A stretch of DNA of 64,000 bases from Streptomyces griseofuscus (GCF_014673495.1 NZ_CP051006.1:2790001-2854000), one strand, 5' to 3'. Shown: positions 15,937 through 25,884, counted from the first letter of the stretch. Made by a program: numbers and translations. Notes: generated by a model from the sequence alone, not told the origin.

Positions 15937-18165
15937 TCAGCCCTTTTCCAGGTACTGCTCCCTCTCCTCGTCCAGGAGCGCGTCCAGCGCGGTCCGCAGG
16001 CCCGGCAGATGGTCCAGGTCCGGGTTCGCCGTCACCAGGGTCATCGCCTCGCTCCGGGCCTCCCCGATCACCTCCTCGTCCTCGATGACCTCAAGGACGC
16101 GCAGGCTGGAGCGGGCGCCGGACTGGGCCTGGCCGAGGACGTCGCCCTCGCGGCGCTGTTCGAGGTCGATACGGGAGAGCTCGAAGCCGTCGAGGGTGGC
16201 CGCGACCGCGTTCAGTCGCTGGCGGGCGGCACTGGCCTCGGGCATCTCGGTGACCAGGAGGCACAGGCCGGGCGCCGAGCCGCGGCCCACCCGGCCGCGC
16301 AGCTGGTGGAGCTGGGAGACGCCGAAGCGGTCGGCGTCCATGATGACCATCGCGGTGGCGTTCGGGACGTTCACGCCCACCTCGATGACCGTGGTGGCGA
16401 CCAGGACGTCGGTGTCGCCCGCGGCGAAGCGGCGCATCACGGCGTCCTTGTCGTCGGGGTGCATCCTGCCGTGCAGCACCTCGACCCGCAGGCCCTGGAG
16501 GGGGCCCTTGGCGAGATGGTCGGCCACGTCGAGGACCGCGAGCGGGGGCCGCTTCTCGGCCTCGTCCTCGGCGGACTTCTTCTTGGCGGACTTCTTCGGG
16601 TCGGCCGCCTCCTCGATGTCGTCCCCGATGCGGGGGCAGACGACGTACGCCTGATGGCCGTTCTCCACCTCCTCCCGCACCCGTTCCCAGGCGCGGGACA
16701 GGAAGTGGGGTTTGTCGGCGGCCGGGACGACATGGCTCGCGATCGGGGAGCGGCCCGCCGGGAGCTGGTCGAGGACGGAGGTCTCCAGGTCGCCGAAGAC
16801 CGTCATGGCGACCGTGCGCGGGATCGGGGTGGCGGTCATGACGAGGAGGTGCGGGGGCTGTTTGCCCTTGCCGCGCAGGGCGTCGCGCTGCTCCACGCCG
16901 AAGCGGTGCTGTTCGTCCACGACGACCAGGCCGAGGTCGTGGAACTGGACCTTGTCCTCGATCAGGGCGTGGGTGCCGATGACGACGCCGGCCTCGCCGG
17001 TGGCCAGGTCCAGCAGGGCCTTGCGGCGGGCCGCGGCGCCCATGGAGCCGGTGAGCAGCACCACCTTGGTGGCGTGCTCGGTGCCGCCCAGCATGCCGCC
17101 CTCGGCGAGGTCGCCCATCATCTCGGTGACCGACCGGTGATGCTGCTGGGCCAGTACCTCGGTGGGCGCGAGCAGGGCGGCCTGGCCGCCCGCGTCGACC
17201 ACGGCGAGCATGGCGCGCAGGGCGACCAGCGTCTTACCGCTGCCGACCTCGCCCTGGAGGAGCCGGTGCATGGGGTGTTCGGTGGCGAGGTCGGCGAAGA
17301 TCTCGCGGGAGACCTTCTGCTGGCCCTCGGTGAGGGTGAAGGGCAGCCGCTCGTCGAAGGCGGTGAGGAGGCCGTCGGCCCGCGGGCGGCGGGCGACCGC
17401 CGGGAGCTGGGCGTCCGCGTACCTGCGGCGGGCGAGGGCGACCTGGAGAACGAACGCCTCGTCCCACTTGAGGCGGGCCCGGGCGTCCGCGATGTCGGCC
17501 TTGGTGGCCGGGCGGTGGATCTTGAGCAGGGCCTCGGGGAGCGGGAGCAGTCCACGGCCCTCGCGCAGGGCGGGCGGCAGCGGGTCGAGGGCCTCCTGGG
17601 CGGCGGGCAGGACCGTCTGCACCGCCTTGCCAATCTTCCAGGACTCCAGCTTGGCGGTGGCCGGGTAGAGCGGGATCAGGGAGCCGGCCCAGGTCTCCAC
17701 GGCCTCCTCGCCGTCGCCGCGCAGCAACTCGTAGGCGGGGTGGGCGAGCTGGAGACGGTGGTTGAAGACGGAGACCTTGCCGGCGAACATCGCGCGGGTG
17801 CCCGGCAGCAGGTCCTTGTGCGGCTTGTGCACGCCGTTGCCGAAGAACACCAGCTGGAGGCGGCCGCTGCCGTCGGTGATGGTGACCTCCAGGCGCTGGC
17901 CCTTGCCGCGGGGCGCCCGGGAGGAGGCGAAGGAGTGCAGACGGGCGTCGGCGACCTGGGCGACCACGGTGACATGCTCGTCCATGGGGAGGTCGGCGAG
18001 GTGGGTGAGCTGGCCGCGCTCCTCGTATCTGCGCGGGTAGTGGTGCAGGAGGTCGCCGACGGTGCGCAGGCCGAGGTGCTCGGCCATCACCTTCGCGGTG
18101 GCGGGGCCGAGCACTGCCTTCAGTGGCTGGTTCAGGGGTTCTTCCAGTGCGGGCACGAGATCCAT
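15937..18165 (-). CDS. recG: ATP-dependent DNA helicase RecG
   Basis: A 742-residue superfamily 2 helicase that remodels stalled forks and branched recombination intermediates. The wedge/OB domain fills about 1-250, with Walker A GEVGSGKT at about 305, DEQH (VVVDEQHRFG) at about 414, TATPIPRT following, and the motif VI region HQLRGRVGRG near the C-terminus. An extra Lys/Glu-rich stretch, about 20 residues around KKSAKKKSAEDEAEK, sits between helicase lobes; such inserts occur in actinobacteria. The ATG at 18165 begins MDLVPALEEPLNQPL; no strong ribosome site is visible. It is divergent from the Hsp90-like gene. Confidence 0.95.
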   Translation of the reverse strand: MDLVPALEEPLNQPLKAVLGPATAKVMAEHLGLRTVGDLLHHYPRRYEERGQLTHLADLPMDEHVTVVAQVADARLHSFASSRAPRGKGQRLEVTITDGSGRLQLVFFGNGVHKPHKDLLPGTRAMFAGKVSVFNHRLQLAHPAYELLRGDGEEAVETWAGSLIPLYPATAKLESWKIGKAVQTVLPAAQEALDPLPPALREGRGLLPLPEALLKIHRPATKADIADARARLKWDEAFVLQVALARRRYADAQLPAVARRPRADGLLTAFDERLPFTLTEGQQKVSREIFADLATEHPMHRLLQGEVGSGKTLVALRAMLAVVDAGGQAALLAPTEVLAQQHHRSVTEMMGDLAEGGMLGGTEHATKVVLLTGSMGAAARRKALLDLATGEAGVVIGTHALIEDKVQFHDLGLVVVDEQHRFGVEQRDALRGKGKQPPHLLVMTATPIPRTVAMTVFGDLETSVLDQLPAGRSPIASHVVPAADKPHFLSRAWERVREEVENGHQAYVVCPRIGDDIEEAADPKKSAKKKSAEDEAEKRPPLAVLDVADHLAKGPLQGLRVEVLHGRMHPDDKDAVMRRFAAGDTDVLVATTVIEVGVNVPNATAMVIMDADRFGVSQLHQLRGRVGRGSAPGLCLLVTEMPEASAARQRLNAVAATLDGFELSRIDLEQRREGDVLGQAQSGARSSLRVLEVIEDEEVIGEARSEAMTLVTANPDLDHLPGLRTALDALLDEEREQYLEKG

Positions 18166-18372
18166 TGCACACCACCGCACTGACAATGCCGTAGACGCCT
18201 GCCCTGCGGGTTCGGCACGGGATGCCGAACGGAATGCCGTACGGATCCCGGAAACCCCTGGTCGGCCCGGTGGCCGGGGCCCTAGGATGACGCGTTCCGG
18301 CCGTCCTTCGCGGTCACCGCCCTTCGCTGCGGGACCGCCCTACCCCGCGCCGCGTCCTCCCCCTTCGGCGCA

Positions 18373-20211
18373 GTGACGATGGATTCCCAGACCTCACAGT
18401 CATCCCAGTCCTCCCAGTCGTCTCCTCCCCACACGTTCCAGGTCGATCTGCGCGGTCTGGTCGATCTCCTCTCCCATCACCTCTACTCCAGCCCGAAGGT
18501 CTACCTGCGCGAGCTGCTCCAGAACGCCGTGGACGCCGTCACCGCCCGCCGGGCCCTCTCCCCCGACGCCCCGGCGCTGGTCCGGCTGCACACGGCGGAC
18601 GGCGGCCTGCGGGTGGAGGACAGCGGCATCGGGCTCACCGAGTCGGACGTGCACGAACTGCTGGCGACCATCGGGCGCAGCTCCAAGCGCGCCGAGGGAC
18701 TCCAGGAGGCCCGCTCCGGCTTCCTCGGCCAGTTCGGCATCGGCCTGCTCGCCTGCTTCGTCGTCGCCGAGCGGATCCGCGTGGTCAGCCGCAGCGCCCG
18801 CACCCCGGACGCGCCACCGGTGGAGTGGACGGCGCGGGACGACGGCTCGTACACCGTGCGGACCCTGCCAGGCTCCGCGCGGCCCGAGCCCGGTACGACG
18901 GTGCAGCTCACGCCGCGGCCCGGGGCCGCCGAGTGGCTCGCGCCGGAGCGGGTGCGCGCGCTGGCCCGGGACTTCGGCGCGCTGCTGCCGTACGACGTCC
19001 GGGTGGGCGAGGAGCGGATCACCGAGCTGCCCGCGCCCTGGGACCGGCCGTATCCGAGCCCCGGCGCGCGCCGGGTGGCGCTGGCCCGGCACTGTCACGG
19101 GCTGTTCGGGTTCACCCCGCTGGACTCGATCGACCTGGACGTACCGCTGGCCGGGATCCGCGGGGTGGCGTATGTGCTGCCGTCGGCGGTGAGTCCGGCG
19201 CAGCGGGCGACGCACCGGGTGCATCTCAAGGGGATGCTGCTGACCGAGCGGGCCGAACAGCTGCTGCCCGACTGGGCGTTCTTCGTGCGCTGTGTGCTGG
19301 ACACCGACAGCCTGCGGCCGACCGCCTCGCGCGAGTCGCTGTACGAGGACGAGACGCTGGCCGCCGTACGGGAGGCGCTCGGCGAGCGGATCCGCGAGTG
19401 GCTGACCGGGCTCGCGGCCGGTGACCCGGAGCGGCTCGCGGCGTTCCTCGCGGTGCACCACCTCGGCGTCAAGTCGCTGGCCCGGCACGACCACGAGATG
19501 CTGCGCACGATGCTGCCGTGGCTGCCGTTCGAGACGACCGACGGGCAGGTGTCGCTGGAGGAGTTCGCGCGCCGGCACCCGGTGGTGCACTTCACCCGGG
19601 GCGTCGAGGAGTACCGGCAGGTCGCGGCGATCGCCTCGGCGCAGGGCGTGGGCGTGGTCAACGGCGGTTACACGTACGACAGCGAGCTGATCGAGGCGCT
19701 GCCGTCGGTGCGGCCGGGGACGGTGGTCGCCGAGCTGGACGCGGACACCGTGACCGCGCACCTGGACGGCGTCGAGCCGGGCGTGGAGCTGCTGCTCACC
19801 GGGTTCCTGGCGGCGGCGCGGGCGAAGCTGGACCCGCTGGGCTGCGATGTCGTACTGCGCGCCTTCCATCCGCTGTCGGTGCCCGCGCTGCACCTGGACG
19901 ACCGGGCGGCCCGGCACGAGCAGGCCCGGGCGGACGCCGAGGAGCAGGCCGACGATCTGTGGGCGGGCATCCTGGGTTCGCTGCGCGGTAGCGCGCCGCG
20001 CGCCCGGCTGGTGCTCAACCATCTCAACCCGCTGATCCGCAGGGTGAGTTCACTGGACGACGCGGAACTGATCGGCACCGCGGTCGAGTCGCTTTACGGG
20101 CAGGCGCTGCTGATGGCGCAACGGCCGCTGCGGCCCACGGACTCCGCGCTGCTCAACCGCGCGTTCATCGATCTGCTGGAGTGGGCGACCCGGGGGACGG
20201 CCGATGACTGA
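18373..20211 (+). CDS. Hsp90-like (HtpG-related) GHKL ATPase
   Basis: A 612-residue Hsp90 paralogue. GHKL motifs are intact: ELLQNAVDA at 47-55 (catalytic Glu, Asn), DSGIGL at 83-88, and GQFGIGLLACF at 119-129. The middle domain keeps LRPTASRESLYED at about 313, matching the region with the ATP-contacting Arg of Hsp90. The remaining C-terminal half diverges from E. coli HtpG and has no MEEVD tail. A Ser/Gln-rich leader (3-18) precedes the fold. Start is GTG 18373 or ATG 18379; neither has a clear ribosome site. Its last 8 bp overlap the start of a 954-residue TPR protein (ATGACTGA), so the two are translated together, suggesting a chaperone with a dedicated TPR partner. Confidence 0.88.
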   Translation: MTMDSQTSQSSQSSQSSPPHTFQVDLRGLVDLLSHHLYSSPKVYLRELLQNAVDAVTARRALSPDAPALVRLHTADGGLRVEDSGIGLTESDVHELLATIGRSSKRAEGLQEARSGFLGQFGIGLLACFVVAERIRVVSRSARTPDAPPVEWTARDDGSYTVRTLPGSARPEPGTTVQLTPRPGAAEWLAPERVRALARDFGALLPYDVRVGEERITELPAPWDRPYPSPGARRVALARHCHGLFGFTPLDSIDLDVPLAGIRGVAYVLPSAVSPAQRATHRVHLKGMLLTERAEQLLPDWAFFVRCVLDTDSLRPTASRESLYEDETLAAVREALGERIREWLTGLAAGDPERLAAFLAVHHLGVKSLARHDHEMLRTMLPWLPFETTDGQVSLEEFARRHPVVHFTRGVEEYRQVAAIASAQGVGVVNGGYTYDSELIEALPSVRPGTVVAELDADTVTAHLDGVEPGVELLLTGFLAAARAKLDPLGCDVVLRAFHPLSVPALHLDDRAARHEQARADAEEQADDLWAGILGSLRGSAPRARLVLNHLNPLIRRVSSLDDAELIGTAVESLYGQALLMAQRPLRPTDSALLNRAFIDLLEWATRGTADD

Positions 20212-23068
20212 GATCACCGACCTTGCGGCGCTGCGCCGGGCGATGGCGGAGAACGCCGAGCGGCCCGAGGGGCCGGCCCGCAACGCCCGTGCGGAGCAAC
20301 TGCTCGCCGCTGCCGAGGGGTTGAATGTTCCGCTGGCTGTCATCGAGGCGCTCGGGCACCAGTTGAGCGTGTACAACTACAGCTCCGAGAAGGACAAGAT
20401 GTTCGTCCCCTTCGCGCGGCTGCTGCGCCTGTGGGACGAGCGGCCCGGGGACTTCGACGCCTACGAGACGCACTCGCTGCACTGGGTCTTCAAGTGGATG
20501 TCGGCGGGCATGCTGGACCAGCCGCACATCCCGCTCGCCTCGGTCGAGAAGTGGCTGGGCGAGATGGAGCGCCGCTACCGGCTCGCCGGGTACTCCGAAC
20601 GGGCCGTGCGCGGCGCCGAGTTCAGCGTGGCCGCGCATATCGGGGATCTGGCGCGGGCGGAGCGGGCGTACGCCGCGTGGCTGGCCGCCGACCGGGACGA
20701 GATGGCCGACTGCCATGCCTGCGAGCTGTACGGGCAGGGGCTGTGGCAGGTGGAGCGGGGCCGGGACGCGGCGGCGCTCACCGCGTGGCGGCCGGTGCTG
20801 GAGGGCGAGTTCAGCTGTGCGCACGAGCCGCACTCGGTGCTCGCCGCGTCCCTGGTCCCGCTGCTGCGGCTGGGCCGCGCCGAGGAGGCCCGGGCGCACC
20901 ATCTGCGGGGGCTGCGGCTGGTGCGGCCCATGGAGAGCATGCGGACCGCGTACGCCGAGCACGTGGAGTTCTGCGCGCTGAGCGGCAATGAGGCGCGCGG
21001 TCTTGAGCTGCTGGCCGAGCGGCCCGCCTATTTCACGGACACCGGGCATCCGCGCAGCCGGCTGGACTTCCTGGCCGTGGTGACCCTGCTGACCGACCGC
21101 CTGACCGAGCTGGGCCTCGGCGCCGAGCCGGTGCCGGGCCCCGCCGGGCGCGCCTGGACCGCGCGGGACCTCGCGGCCCACGCCCGCACGGAGGCGCTGG
21201 CGCTGGCCGAGCGGTTCGACGCGCGCAACGAGACGCCGCACGTCGGCGACCGGACGCGGGCGCGGATGGCCCGGCGGCCACTGGTGGACCGGCTTCCGCT
21301 GGGCGTCCGTACGCCGCGCACGGCGCCCGCCGCCCCGGCGGCCGCCACCTCGCCGTCCCCGGCCGCCGAAACGTCACTCCCCGCCCTGCTCGCCGAGGCG
21401 CACCGGCTGGCGGACACCCTGCGTCCGGAGGCGGTGGACGCCTGGGCCGCGGTGGCGCGGGCCGCCGATGACGGCGAACTCGCCCCGGTGGACCGCGCGT
21501 TGATCGCCGACCATGAGGCGATGTCCCGGGGGCCCGAGGGCGCGGAGCTGTTCGAGCGGGCGGCCGAGCTGTACGCGGCGGCGGGCGACCCCGGCGAGGC
21601 GCTGGCGGCACGCGCCCGGGGCGCCTACTTCCGCGCGCTGCGGGGCGAGCAGGACACGGCCCTGGCCCGGGTGACCGGCCTGTCCGAGGAGGTCCGGGCG
21701 CTGTACGCCGCCGAGGCCACCGGGGTACGGCAGACCGCGTCGGTCCTGATGAGCAGGGCGCGGATCCTGATGCACCGGGCGCGCACCGGCGCGGGTCCCG
21801 CCCGGGACGCGGAGGCGGCGGTGCGCGAGGTGCCGGCCCTGGTCGAGGGGCACGGCACACCGGACGAGGGGGATGCCCGGCTGGCGGCGCGGGTCGCCGA
21901 GTCCTGGGGGATGCTCGCCGAGCTGGCCGGGGCCGCCGGGGACCGCGCGGGGGCCGCGGAACTGCTCCGGCGGGCCGTCGCGGAGTACGTGCGGGCCGGG
22001 GTGCCGTGGTGTGCGGTGGAGTACGAGGTCCAGGTCGCCGCGCTCGCCGAGGAGGCCGGTGACCGGGCGGAGGCCGAGCGGGCGCTGCGGGCGGCGCTGG
22101 AGCACGGCGGCCCGTACGTGGAACCGGCCGGGCAGGTCCAACTGCGTCTGCGAATAGCCGAGTTGACGGCCGAGCGCGGTGAGGTCGCCGCCGCCGCGGA
22201 GCACGCGCTCCAGGCCACGCACTGGGCGGACCAGGCCGGGGAGTCCGGCACGTCTGGGGCCTGGGCGCGACAGCAGCTGGGCGGATATCTGCTGCGGCAG
22301 GGGCGGTGCGCGGAGGCGGCCGAGGTGCTGGAGTCGGCGCTGGCCGACCTGCGCGCCGGGACCCACGGTGACGGGGCCGTCGTACAGGCGCGTTGGTGGC
22401 TCGGGGACTGTCTGGAGGAGCTGGGCGAGCACCGGGCGGCGGCCGAGCAGCGGCTGCTGGCCGCCGACATCGCCCGGCACTGGCCCGAGCAGCGCGACCA
22501 CGCCACGCTCGCGCACCTCGCCGCGGACTCCCTGGGCAGCGCGGGACTGGTGGCGGAGGCCGACCGGGCCTATGCCCGCGCGGGCGAGCTGTGGCGCGCC
22601 CTCGGCGACACCCGTCTCCTCGTCCGCTCCCTGCGGGCCCGCGCATGGCTGGCGCTGCGCGAGGACTCCGGGACGGCGGCGGCCGAGGGGCTGATGGCCG
22701 AGGCCGTGGAGGTGTGCGAGGAGGCACTGGAGGACGCGGCGGACTCCCGCGCCCTGGGCGACCTGACCCGTGAACTGGCCCAGACGCACCGCCAGTTCGG
22801 CGACCTCCTCGCCCAGGCCGGGGGTTCGGGCGGGGTCCACTTCGAGCGGGCGATCACCCTGTTCGACTCCCTCGGCCCCGCCGGACTGCACGACCGCACC
22901 GCCGCCCAACTCGCCGCGGCCGAACTGGCGACGGAGCTGGGTCACCCCGAGGAGGCGACAGCCCGCGCCCACGCCGTACTGGCCGCCTACGAGAGCGCGG
23001 ACGAGACGGACGAGACCGTCCGGACCCGACGCGCGGCGGCCGCCCGGCTGCTCGGAACGGCCGAGTGA
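20204..23068 (+). CDS. Tetratricopeptide-repeat protein coupled to the Hsp90-like ATPase
   Basis: A 954-residue, almost entirely helical protein. Residues 1-380 form one helical region (with CHACELYGQGLW), then an Ala/Pro/Ser linker (about 385-405), then many degenerate TPR units such as GDRAGAAELLRRAVAEYVRAG, GDRAEAERALRAALEHGG, GRCAEAAEVLESALADLRAG and HRAAAEQRLLAADIARHW. There is no signal peptide, membrane helix or enzyme motif. It starts inside the last codons of the Hsp90-like gene, so equal production is likely. Eukaryotic Hsp90 uses TPR cochaperones, which makes a physical partnership attractive, but binding here is inference. TPR regulators can look similar, yet no HTH is visible. 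Confidence 0.85.
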   Translation: MTEITDLAALRRAMAENAERPEGPARNARAEQLLAAAEGLNVPLAVIEALGHQLSVYNYSSEKDKMFVPFARLLRLWDERPGDFDAYETHSLHWVFKWMSAGMLDQPHIPLASVEKWLGEMERRYRLAGYSERAVRGAEFSVAAHIGDLARAERAYAAWLAADRDEMADCHACELYGQGLWQVERGRDAAALTAWRPVLEGEFSCAHEPHSVLAASLVPLLRLGRAEEARAHHLRGLRLVRPMESMRTAYAEHVEFCALSGNEARGLELLAERPAYFTDTGHPRSRLDFLAVVTLLTDRLTELGLGAEPVPGPAGRAWTARDLAAHARTEALALAERFDARNETPHVGDRTRARMARRPLVDRLPLGVRTPRTAPAAPAAATSPSPAAETSLPALLAEAHRLADTLRPEAVDAWAAVARAADDGELAPVDRALIADHEAMSRGPEGAELFERAAELYAAAGDPGEALAARARGAYFRALRGEQDTALARVTGLSEEVRALYAAEATGVRQTASVLMSRARILMHRARTGAGPARDAEAAVREVPALVEGHGTPDEGDARLAARVAESWGMLAELAGAAGDRAGAAELLRRAVAEYVRAGVPWCAVEYEVQVAALAEEAGDRAEAERALRAALEHGGPYVEPAGQVQLRLRIAELTAERGEVAAAAEHALQATHWADQAGESGTSGAWARQQLGGYLLRQGRCAEAAEVLESALADLRAGTHGDGAVVQARWWLGDCLEELGEHRAAAEQRLLAADIARHWPEQRDHATLAHLAADSLGSAGLVAEADRAYARAGELWRALGDTRLLVRSLRARAWLALREDSGTAAAEGLMAEAVEVCEEALEDAADSRALGDLTRELAQTHRQFGDLLAQAGGSGGVHFERAITLFDSLGPAGLHDRTAAQLAAAELATELGHPEEATARAHAVLAAYESADETDETVRTRRAAAARLLGTAE

Positions 23069-23102
23069 ACGGGTGCTCGGTCCGCGGGAGGGGGCGGTGT
23101 GC

Positions 23103-24809
23103 TCACTCCACGCCGATGAGCAGCAGCGCTCCCTGGTGGCCGCCCCCGTAGACCACTGTGTCGACGGCCAGATAGGACTCCCGTACCCGGGTCTCCAGAT
23201 GGGCGGCGACGGTCTCGGGGGCTTCGTCGCCGATGACGAGGGTGACGAGTTCGCCACCGGCCTGGAGCATGCGGTCCAGGACGGTCTCGGCGGTGGCGGT
23301 GACGTCCGCGCCGATCACCGCCACATCGCCGTCGATCAGCCCGAGCACGTCCCCGGCCTGGCAGATCCCGGCCGTCGTCCAGGAGCGGTGCTCGGCGACG
23401 ACGACCTCCCCGTAGCGGGTGGCGCCCGCGGCCGAGGTCATCTGGACGACGTCCTCGTCGAACCGGCGCCCCGGCTCGGACACCGCGAGCGCCGCGAGGC
23501 CCTGCACCGCCGAGCGGGTCGGGATCAGCGCCACCCGGACCCCCTCGGTACGCGCCTGCTCGGCCGCCGCGGCCGCGGTGTCGCGCAGCTCGGCGTCATT
23601 GGGCAGCAGCACGACCTCGCGCGCGTGGGCCCGTCGTACCGCCGCCAGCAACTCCCCGCTGGCGGGCGGCTCCCCGGGCCGCGCGAGCACGGTGGTCGCG
23701 CCCGCCTCGGTGTACAGCTCGGCAAGACCCTGCCCCGGTACGACGGCCACCACCGCCCGCTGGGCCCGCTCGCGCGGCGGCCGCGGCCCACCGGTGTGCA
23801 CATCGCCGAGCCCGAAGTGCGTGATCCTGATCCGGTACGGGCGCCCGGCCTCCACGCCCGCCTCCACGGCGGCACCGGCATCGTCCACATGCACATGGAC
23901 GTTCCACAGCCCGTCGCCGCCGACGACGACCAGGGAGTCGCCGAGGGCGTCGAGCCGGGTGCGCAGCCGGGCCACGGCGGTGTCGTCGGCCTCCAGGAGG
24001 TAGATCACCTCGAAGGCGGGGCCGCCGTCCTCGGCGGCGCAGTCCCCGGCATCGGCATCGGGGGCGGGGGCGGGTCCGGCCTCGGTCTCGGGGTCGGGTT
24101 CGGGGTCGGGCAAGGCGTTCGGTGTCGAGGCCACTCGGTCCGGTTCGGCGTCCGCCGTCTCCCCCGTGCACGCCTCCACCAGCGCGCCGAGCACCGCCAC
24201 CAGACCACTGCCCCCCGCGTCGACCACCCCGGCCCGCGCCAGGACGCCCAGCTGGGCCGGGGTCGCCGCCAGGGCCGCGCGGGCGCCCTGGTGGGCGGCC
24301 CGGGCGACCGTCCCGCAGTCGCCGTCCGCCCGCTCGGCCGCGTCGGCGGCGGCCGAGGCGACCGTCAGCACCGTGCCCTCGACGGGATGCGCCACCGCCT
24401 GCCGCGCGGAATCGGCGGCCCGGCGCAGGGCGAGCCGCAGCGCGGGCCCGTCGCAGCGCGGCTGCGCGCCGTCCGCCGCGAGCACCTGGGCCATGCCGCG
24501 CAGCAGCTGCGCGAGGATGGTGCCGGAGTTGCCCCGGGCGCCGATGAGCGCCCCGTGAGCCATCGCGCGCACCGCGTCCGCGAGGGTGGGGCCGGCGGGC
24601 TGTGTCTCGTACCCGGCGAACACGGCCTCCACGGCCGTCGCGGCGGACTCCACGGTCAGATACAGGTTGGTCCCGGTGTCGCCGTCGGCCACCGGATAGA
24701 CGTTGATCGCGTCGATCTCCGCACGTGCCCGCCCCAGTGCGCGCAGGGCCAGACCGCACCAGGTGCGCACCGCGAGACCATCGAGGAATGTCTGCGGCAC
24801 CTGCGCCAC
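23103..24809 (-). CDS. fakA: DAK2-domain fatty acid kinase subunit FakA-like
   Basis: A 568-residue protein. The N-terminal DAK2 (DhaL-like) domain shows the Mg-ATP motif INVYPVADGDTGTN, with Asp42 and Asp44, and GARGNSGTILAQLL; the C-terminal half matches the FakA/YloV C-domain (about 290-568). FakA phosphorylates acyl chains presented by a FakB (DegV) partner for phospholipid synthesis; no FakB lies in this window. A Pro/Glu/Asp-rich low-complexity linker (about 215-250) joins the domains. The GTG at 24809 has GGGAGG five bases upstream. Location between recG and rpmB mirrors rpmB-yloU-yloV-recG in Bacillus, though yloU is missing. Confidence 0.87.
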   Translation of the reverse strand: MAQVPQTFLDGLAVRTWCGLALRALGRARAEIDAINVYPVADGDTGTNLYLTVESAATAVEAVFAGYETQPAGPTLADAVRAMAHGALIGARGNSGTILAQLLRGMAQVLAADGAQPRCDGPALRLALRRAADSARQAVAHPVEGTVLTVASAAADAAERADGDCGTVARAAHQGARAALAATPAQLGVLARAGVVDAGGSGLVAVLGALVEACTGETADAEPDRVASTPNALPDPEPDPETEAGPAPAPDADAGDCAAEDGGPAFEVIYLLEADDTAVARLRTRLDALGDSLVVVGGDGLWNVHVHVDDAGAAVEAGVEAGRPYRIRITHFGLGDVHTGGPRPPRERAQRAVVAVVPGQGLAELYTEAGATTVLARPGEPPASGELLAAVRRAHAREVVLLPNDAELRDTAAAAAEQARTEGVRVALIPTRSAVQGLAALAVSEPGRRFDEDVVQMTSAAGATRYGEVVVAEHRSWTTAGICQAGDVLGLIDGDVAVIGADVTATAETVLDRMLQAGGELVTLVIGDEAPETVAAHLETRVRESYLAVDTVVYGGGHQGALLLIGVE

Positions 24810-25076
24810 CTGCGCCTCCCTGAGCCGGCTTGACGTGGTCGCAGCGTAGTCCCCGGGACGGTGCCCGCCGGAGGTGGGCCAGGGGTGGGCCGGGGCCGGG
24901 ACCCCTCGCGACCATGGTAGTTTCGCTCTACCGACGCAGGCTTGCTATGCTGCTCCGGTTGCCCGATCTCATCGGGCTTTCCCCCTGGCACCGCCAACCA
25001 GATCTCAGGTCGTACGATCTCGATCCCGGCATGCCGGGATCAACCGTAAGTGCATCTGAAGTCTTTGGAGTGACCC

Positions 25077-25262
25077 GTGGCTGCCAACTGCGACGTCTGC
25101 GGCAAGGGGCCGGGCTTCGGCAACAACATCTCGCACTCGCACCGCCGTACGTCCCGCCGCTGGAACCCGAACATCCAGCGTGTGCGTACCGTGGTGGGCG
25201 GGACGCCGAAGCGCGTGAACGCTTGCACCTCGTGCATCAAGGCCGGCAAGGTCTCGCGCTGA
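25077..25262 (+). CDS. rpmB: 50S ribosomal protein L28 (zinc-binding form)
   Basis: A 61-residue L28 with both cysteine pairs (CDVC near the N-terminus, CTSC near the C-terminus), so it is the zinc-containing C+ form. The core [15 protein letters not shown] is typical. GTG at 25077 follows GGAG. It is a single-gene unit with the best intrinsic terminator of the window downstream. It is divergent from fakA. Confidence 0.97.
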   Translation: MAANCDVCGKGPGFGNNISHSHRRTSRRWNPNIQRVRTVVGGTPKRVNACTSCIKAGKVSR

Positions 25263-25304
25263 CGCTACAGCTGAGCGCGCGGCCATTGCTGGTTCGCTGC
25301 ACTG

Positions 25305-25336
25305 AGCCGGTCCATCTCAGGATGGACCGGCTTTTT
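25305..25336 (+). terminator. Canonical intrinsic terminator of rpmB
   Basis: Perfect 12-bp stem AGCCGGTCCATC/GATGGACCGGCT with TCAG loop, followed by a run of T (25332-25336), one of the few T-tailed terminators here. Confidence 0.92.
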
Positions 25337-25365
25337 GCCGTACCCTCTCGCCGTACTCCCTCGCG

Positions 25366-25842
25366 TCAGCCCGTCGGCATGCCGACCTGACGCTGTTCGA
25401 GGGCGGAACGCAGCCTTGAGAGGGTTTGCGCGGCCGCCGCCGCCGAAGCGTCGTCGAGCACTCCTGTGATCAGTTCGGCCAGCGTCGCGCCGAACGTCTC
25501 CTCCGCCGCGCCGACGAGTGCCGCGCCCTCCTCGGTCAGGGCCAGCAGGGAGGAGCGGCGGTCGGCCGGATTCGGCGTCCGGACCGCCCAGCCCTGTTTC
25601 TCCAGCCGGTCGACGCCCTTGCTCGTCGCCCCGATGCCGATCGCGAACTCCGCCGCGAGATCCGCCACCCGCGCCCCTTCGTGATCGCGCAGATAGCGCA
25701 GGGCCTCGAACTGCGAGGTCACGATCCCGTGCCGCTCGCGGAGCCGGTCGTTGAGGGCGTTGTACAGCCGCGTCTCGCAGCGCACCAGGTCGGAGAAGAA
25801 ATCCAGGAGCCCTGCGGCGTCTCCGGTCGTTTTATATGCCAC
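25366..25842 (-). CDS. MarR family regulator
   Basis: A 158-residue winged helix protein. The recognition region ARVADLAAEFAIGIGATSKG and wing RTPNPADRRSSLLALTEEG are clear, with helices for dimerisation at both ends. GTG at 25842 is chosen because it starts the conserved helix; upstream codons run into the divergent esterase gene. A perfect inverted repeat covers the start codon, and TACACT lies 7 nt before the GTG, so the message is probably leaderless and autorepressed. The divergent alpha/beta hydrolase is the probable target. Confidence 0.9.
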   Translation of the reverse strand: MAYKTTGDAAGLLDFFSDLVRCETRLYNALNDRLRERHGIVTSQFEALRYLRDHEGARVADLAAEFAIGIGATSKGVDRLEKQGWAVRTPNPADRRSSLLALTEEGAALVGAAEETFGATLAELITGVLDDASAAAAAQTLSRLRSALEQRQVGMPTG

Positions 25843-25850
25843 AGCATATA
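25833..25850. promoter_or_regulatory. MarR operator overlapping the start codon
   Basis: Perfect 7-bp arms TATATGC/GCATATA separated by CACA. It covers the marR start codon and abuts its TACACT -10 box (25850-25855), so binding would block initiation in both directions. Confidence 0.75.
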
Positions 25851-25855
25851 GTGTA
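25850..25855 (-). promoter_or_regulatory. Candidate -10 box of leaderless marR transcript
   Basis: Minus-strand TACACT, then 7 nt, then GTG 25842. No Shine-Dalgarno sequence is present. Confidence 0.45.
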
Positions 25856-25884
25856 GGGGAAGCTATCAACGAGGGGGAGCACTC

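Noticed and set aside
15724..18183. 819-codon plus-strand frame over recG
   Set aside because: Opposite strand shadow of recG with no recognisable domains.
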